A stretch of DNA of 46,904 nt, taken from positions 1 through 46,904 of the forward strand of contig CATXUX010000029.1 of assembly GCA_958402795.1 (NCBI GenBank), given 5' to 3'. Source of the DNA: an uncultured Lachnospiraceae bacterium (GTDB taxonomy: Bacteria; Bacillota; Clostridia; Lachnospirales; Lachnospiraceae). How positions within the stretch are numbered: position 1 is the stretch's first letter; every line of letters begins with the position of its first letter. Of the stretch, positions 43,194 to 46,904 are shown piece by piece. The position numbers and the translations under genes were made by a program. The notes below the pieces were generated by a model, which did no database searches, was not told where the DNA came from, and saw nothing but the letters and a program-made list of their open reading frames with translations.

Positions 43194-44152
43194 GACAGTT
43201 AAAAATCGGAGACGTAGTTCTGGATAATTCCTATGTACTGGGACCGATGGCAGGTGTGACGGACCTGCCTTTTCGATTGCTCTGCAGGGAACAGGGAGCC
43301 GGACTGCTCTGCATGGAAATGATCAGCGCGAAAGGCATTTATTATCATAATAAAAATACAGAAAGTATGCTGCAGATCCACCCGGATGAAACTCCCGTAT
43401 CCCTGCAGCTGTTTGGCTCAGATCCGGAAATCGTCAGCGAGATGGCAAAACAGATTGAAGAGCGTCCGTTCGCAATTCTGGATATCAATATGGGGTGTCC
43501 GGTCCCGAAGGTCGTAAAAAACGGGGAAGGCTCTGCACTGATGAAAGAGCCGAAGCTGGTATATAAGCTGGTGAACGCAGTGGTAAAGGCAATCAAAAAG
43601 CCTGTCACAGTCAAAATCCGTAAAGGATTTGACGATGATCATGTAAACGCAGTTGAAATCGCGAAGATTATTGAAGAGGCAGGCGCTTCTGCGGTTGCGG
43701 TTCACGGAAGAACCCGGGAGCAGTATTATTCAGGAAAGGCGGACTGGAATATCATCCGGCAGGTCAAGGAGGCAGTGCATATCCCTGTGATCGGGAACGG
43801 CGATGTCACATCGCCGGAAAGAGCAGAGGCCATGCGCAAAGAAACCGGATGTGACGGGATCATGATCGCGCGAGGTGCACAGGGGAATCCGTGGATCTTC
43901 TCAGAACTTATTTCCTATGAGGAAACCGGACAGATTCCGCCCCGGCCGGATCTCACGGAAATACGGGAAATGATGCTGCGGCATGCAAGGCTGCAGATCA
44001 CATATAAAGGCGAAAAAGCGGGTATCCGGGAGATGCGCAAACATGTGGCGTGGTATACAAAAGGACTGCCCGGTTCCTCCCGTTTCAGGGATGAAATAAA
44101 CCGTGTGGAAAGCTATGAAGAACTGGAAAAAATCTTGACAGTGATCCGGTGA
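43190..44152 (+). CDS. dusB: tRNA-dihydrouridine synthase
   Basis: A 320-residue FMN enzyme with a TIM barrel. GPMAGVTDLPFR at the start, INMGCPVPKVVKNGEGSALM with the catalytic Cys (about 101), AVHGRTREQYYSG and GNGDVTSPE are Dus hallmarks. It reduces uridines in the D-loop of tRNA. The DusB assignment fits its length and Gram-positive origin, but subfamily was judged by eye. The end of the gene carries the promoter for greA. It is translationally coupled to coaX. Confidence 0.93.
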   Translation: MRQLKIGDVVLDNSYVLGPMAGVTDLPFRLLCREQGAGLLCMEMISAKGIYYHNKNTESMLQIHPDETPVSLQLFGSDPEIVSEMAKQIEERPFAILDINMGCPVPKVVKNGEGSALMKEPKLVYKLVNAVVKAIKKPVTVKIRKGFDDDHVNAVEIAKIIEEAGASAVAVHGRTREQYYSGKADWNIIRQVKEAVHIPVIGNGDVTSPERAEAMRKETGCDGIMIARGAQGNPWIFSELISYEETGQIPPRPDLTEIREMMLRHARLQITYKGEKAGIREMRKHVAWYTKGLPGSSRFRDEINRVESYEELEKILTVIR

Positions 44153-44163
44153 GTGAGTATAAT
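44135..44163 (+). promoter_or_regulatory. Consensus promoter of greA-lysS
   Basis: TTGACA (44135-44140), a 17-base spacer and TATAAT (44158-44163) match the sigma-A consensus exactly. It straddles the dusB stop codon and would start transcription near 44170. Confidence 0.9.
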
Positions 44164-44227
44164 ATTGAGAATGCGATAATAAAGTGGCTGTGAATCGTAA
44201 CACAGTAAAAGAAAGGGTGCAGTAACA

Positions 44228-44713
44228 ATGGCAGAATCAAAGAAAAGATTACTTACGTATGCGGGACTGAAAGCGCTTGAAGACGAGCTGGAAGAACTCA
44301 AGGTCGTAAAGCGTAAGGAAGTGGCGGCGAAGATCAAAGAAGCCAGAGAGCAGGGAGATCTTTCGGAAAATGCAGAGTACGATGCGGCAAAAGACGAACA
44401 GAGAGATATTGAGGCCAGGATTGAAGAACTGGAAGGAATCCTCAAGAATGTAGAAGTCGTTGTCGAAGATGAAGTCGATTTTGATAAGATCAATGTCGGA
44501 TGTACCGTAAAGGCATATGACATTACTTTTGAAGAAGAAATAGAATTTAAGATTGTCGGTTCCACAGAGGCGAATTCTCTGGAAGGAAAGATTTCCAACG
44601 AGTCACCGGTCGGTCAGGCGCTGATCGGTAAAAAGGTCGGAGATGTAGTCGATGTGGAAACACAGGCAGGCACGATCCAGTACAGAGTGCTGGACATCAG
44701 CCGGTCAAAGTAG
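44228..44713 (+). CDS. greA: Transcription elongation factor GreA
   Basis: A 161-residue protein with the GreA/GreB layout: an N-terminal antiparallel coiled coil (about 8-78, containing SENAEYDAAKDEQ with the acidic tip residues) and a C-terminal FKBP-like domain (about 85-160, VGQALIGKKVGD). It rescues backtracked RNA polymerase by stimulating transcript cleavage. GAAAGGGTG precedes the ATG, 30 bases separate it from lysS, and both follow the consensus promoter. Confidence 0.96.
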   Translation: MAESKKRLLTYAGLKALEDELEELKVVKRKEVAAKIKEAREQGDLSENAEYDAAKDEQRDIEARIEELEGILKNVEVVVEDEVDFDKINVGCTVKAYDITFEEEIEFKIVGSTEANSLEGKISNESPVGQALIGKKVGDVVDVETQAGTIQYRVLDISRSK

Positions 44714-44743
44714 AGAATCGGTAAGGGAAAGGAGAGCACCAGT

Positions 44744-46240
44744 ATGGGTGAGCAGAAGAATGCACAGCAGGAACCAGATCTGAATCAGCTCAGGAAGATC
44801 CGCCGGGAAAAACTTGCGGCTTTGCAGGAAAGCGGCAACGATCCATATAAGATTACAAAATATAACCAGACACACCACAGTCAGGAGATCAAAGACAACT
44901 TTGAGGAACTGGAAGGACAGAAAGTGTCTGTTGCAGGACGAATGATGTCCAAACGTGTCATGGGAAAGGCGTCCTTTTGTAACGTACAGGATCTACAGGG
45001 CAGCATCCAGTCTTACGTGGCAAGAGACAGCGTCGGTGAAGACATCTATAAGGCATTTAAAAAATTCGACGTGGGAGATATTGTCGGAATCGAAGGCGAA
45101 GTATTCAAGACAAAAACCGGGGAGATTTCTGTACATGCATCCAATATTACACTGCTCTCCAAGAGCCTACAGATTTTGCCGGAGAAGTACCATGGCCTGA
45201 CAAATACAGATCTGCGCTACCGCCAGCGTTATGTAGATCTGATCATGAATTCGGAATCAAAAGAAACGTTCATTAAGCGTTCCAGGATTCTGAAAGAAAT
45301 CCGTAACTTTCTGGACGCACGCGGATTCATGGAGGTGGAAACACCGATGCTTGTCTCGAATGCAGGCGGAGCGGCGGCAAGACCGTTTGAGACACACTAC
45401 AATGCACTGGATGAAGATGTGAAGCTGCGTATTTCCCTGGAGCTTTATCTGAAGCGGTTGATCGTGGGCGGTCTGGAACGCGTCTATGAGATCGGCCGGG
45501 TATTCCGCAACGAGGGAGTAGATACACGTCATAATCCGGAGTTTACACTGATGGAACTGTATCAGGCGTATACCGACTACAACGGAATGATGGAACTGAC
45601 CGAAGACATGTTCCGCTATCTGGCAGAGAAAGTATGCGGAAGTGCAGTGATCAGTTATAACGGAACCGTGATCGATATGGAAAAGCCATTCAAGCGTATC
45701 ACGATGATCGATGCAGTAAAGGAATATACAGGTATTGATTTTGCGACTGTTGAGACTGACGAGGCAGCGAAAGCACTTGCAGATGAGCATCATATTGAGT
45801 ACGAAGCTCATCATAAGAAAGGTGATATTATCAATTTGTTCTTTGATGAATATTGCGAAGAAAAGATGATTCAGCCTACATTTGTTATGGATCATCCGAT
45901 TGAGATCTCGCCGCTTACCAAGAAGAAACCGGATAATCCGGAGCTGGTAGAGCGTTTTGAGTTGTATATCTACGGGCGTGAGATGTGTAATGCATATTCT
46001 GAGCTGAATGATCCGATCGATCAGAGAGAGAGATTTGCGGCACAGGAAGAAGCATTTGCGGCAGGAGACGAAGAAGCGAACCATACAGACGAGGATTTCC
46101 TGAACGCTCTGGAAATCGGTATGCCGCCTACAGGCGGAATCGGGTATGGTATCGACAGACTGGTGATGCTGCTGACCGATGCACAGGCGATCCGGGATGT
46201 ACTGCTGTTCCCGACGATGAAAACGAGAACAGACGTTTAG
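44744..46240 (+). CDS. lysS: Lysine--tRNA ligase (class II)
   Basis: A 498-residue class II synthetase. The N-terminal OB-fold domain (about 60-165) binds the anticodon, followed by motif 1 (near GFMEVETPML), motif 2 (RVFRNEGVDTRHNPEF) and motif 3 (GIGYGIDRLVMLL). Length is normal. It charges tRNA-Lys in the cytoplasm. GGAAAGGAGAG precedes the ATG. No T-box leader is present, as it is co-transcribed with greA. Confidence 0.97.
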   Translation: MGEQKNAQQEPDLNQLRKIRREKLAALQESGNDPYKITKYNQTHHSQEIKDNFEELEGQKVSVAGRMMSKRVMGKASFCNVQDLQGSIQSYVARDSVGEDIYKAFKKFDVGDIVGIEGEVFKTKTGEISVHASNITLLSKSLQILPEKYHGLTNTDLRYRQRYVDLIMNSESKETFIKRSRILKEIRNFLDARGFMEVETPMLVSNAGGAAARPFETHYNALDEDVKLRISLELYLKRLIVGGLERVYEIGRVFRNEGVDTRHNPEFTLMELYQAYTDYNGMMELTEDMFRYLAEKVCGSAVISYNGTVIDMEKPFKRITMIDAVKEYTGIDFATVETDEAAKALADEHHIEYEAHHKKGDIINLFFDEYCEEKMIQPTFVMDHPIEISPLTKKKPDNPELVERFELYIYGREMCNAYSELNDPIDQRERFAAQEEAFAAGDEEANHTDEDFLNALEIGMPPTGGIGYGIDRLVMLLTDAQAIRDVLLFPTMKTRTDV

Positions 46241-46615
46241 GTCTAGTCAGCAGGTAGTCAAATCCAATCAGCAAAATATACATCTTGGATGTACACGGAT
46301 TTACATGAAATTCGGTGGAGTTTATTGGTTGTTAGTGACGTTGTATGGACTATATGAAAGTGAAAAAATGGGCTCAATGGATTCCCAAAATACTTTCATA
46401 ATCTATTTGAAAAGCTAAATATTGAATTATTCTTGAGGAGCATTTAAGAATAAGGTGTTTTAGGACACATTGCTATTGGTAGAAATACCAAAGCGATGTG
46501 TCCTTTTTTCTTGTCTATAAATCCGTGGAGCATCATTAAATCATGTGATTTTTAGTTTTGACACACGTCATTGTAGTCACCTGCACTTATAAAAATGTAG
46601 AGATGGGAGGAAAGA
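46241..46615. other. AT-rich intergenic region after lysS
   Basis: These 375 bases contain no supported gene. They hold a small dyad TACATC-TTG-GATGTA (46279-46293) and a strong terminator (46462-46509). The composition is clearly more AT-rich than lysS. No direct repeat of the lysS 3' end was recognised within the window. Confidence 0.6.
46462..46509 (+). terminator. Long terminator hairpin after lysS
   Basis: A 9-bp stem (46462-46470 with 46496-46504) continues through GCT/AGC and a TTGGT/ACCAA inner stem and is followed by a T6 tract. It may end the greA-lysS transcript, 220 bases beyond the stop codon. Confidence 0.85.
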
Positions 46616-46873
46616 ATGAAAAAGAATAAAGGACCGGATTTGGAGAAGTATTTGGAAGGGAGAGGTCGCAGATTTGTCAATTATGCTCAAGGAGCAGAAA
46701 TATATCAAGTCACATACTGGGCTTTTGTTAGAGCGGCAAAGGATGCAAATTCTAATTATCCGATTCGAAAAACCTGTATCGTGGATTTGGATATTTTTGA
46801 GAATTATCTGGCGGAACATCCAGAGGTAGTTGCAAGATTTGAAGCTAACAGTCTAGCTAAGAAATGTCAATAG
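46616..46873 (+). CDS. Small excisionase-like DNA-binding protein
   Basis: An 85-residue protein resembling the helix-turn-helix, excisionase-like small proteins (DUF6462-type) found in Lachnospiraceae integrative elements: RRFVNYAQGAEIYQVTYWAFVRAAKDAN is a winged-helix-like region and IVDLDIFENYLAEHPEV a conserved tail. Such proteins usually sit beside tyrosine recombinases and direct excision. No integrase is seen before the window ends 31 bases later. GGGAGG lies 6-11 bases before the ATG. The family assignment is tentative. Confidence 0.65.
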   Translation: MKKNKGPDLEKYLEGRGRRFVNYAQGAEIYQVTYWAFVRAAKDANSNYPIRKTCIVDLDIFENYLAEHPEVVARFEANSLAKKCQ

Positions 46874-46904
46874 GTAAAATGAAAAATGTTAAAAAAGTTT
46901 TTTT

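Noticed and set aside
44164..44743. T-box leader for lysS
   Set aside because: No TGGNACCGCG-type T-box sequence occurs; lysS follows greA directly.
1..46904. CRISPR array, rRNA genes or insertion-sequence transposases
   Set aside because: No regularly spaced repeats, ribosomal RNA sequence or transposase-like protein was found on either strand.

Overview
The window reads as the chromosome of a strictly anaerobic, Gram-positive gut-type Clostridium relative, most likely family Lachnospiraceae. This rests on strong AGGAGG-type ribosome sites before nearly every gene, occasional GTG/TTG starts, a transketolase split into two genes, an oxygen-sensitive class III ribonucleotide reductase (nrdDG), tRNA genes without encoded CCA, a SAM-I riboswitch before metK, and several families typical of that group (DUF5711, DUF6145-like, LysM/transmembrane proteins). 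The genus cannot be fixed from the sequence alone.

Layout. 1-2.7 kb: non-oxidative pentose phosphate genes (transaldolase-like talC, split transketolase). 2.8-6.4 kb: LysM membrane protein, DUF5711, CvpA-like and GIY-YIG genes. 6.5-9.4 kb: nrdD-nrdG behind an NrdR-like box. 9.5-14.4 kb: anion permease, cytidylate-kinase-like protein, cysK, cytoplasmic serine hydrolase. 14.6-22.7 kb: a complete four-gene type II Wadjet (JetABCD) plasmid-defence operon. 22.7-23.4 kb: DUF1294 gene and a structured repeat element whose end recurs at 10.9 kb. 23.4-24.2 kb: SDR oxidoreductase. 24.3-27.9 kb: a more AT-rich accessory cassette with a divergent TetR regulator, a CE15-like esterase and a GPH sugar transporter. 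27.9-28.3 kb: tRNA-Glu/tRNA-Cys operon on the minus strand. 28.3-32.3 kb: MATE exporter behind a possible attenuator, lone A24 peptidase, AraC regulator, small hypothetical, shikimate kinase. 32.3-35.2 kb: murA and riboswitch-controlled metK. 35.3-39.9 kb: two-component system, Ktr/Trk potassium uptake pair, TrmH methyltransferase. 39.9-46.2 kb: argF, birA, small DUF gene, coaX, dusB, greA, lysS. 46.2-46.9 kb: AT-rich intergenic DNA and an excisionase-like gene that may mark the edge of a mobile element.

How the genes work together. Most of the window is housekeeping on the plus strand, in short operons with 4-13 bp overlaps. Three parts stand out as accessory: the Wadjet operon (SMC-like complex plus topoisomerase-fold nuclease, predicted to remove small circular plasmids), the TetR/esterase/transporter cassette (predicted import of an esterified uronic-acid oligosaccharide followed by intracellular de-esterification), and the DNA after lysS. 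The least explained items are the repeat shared by 10.9 and 23.0 kb, the LysM protein whose N-terminal half resembles an MPN/JAMM fold without its metal-binding histidines, and the tandem-terminator leader of the MATE gene. No CRISPR array, rRNA or insertion-sequence transposase was seen.
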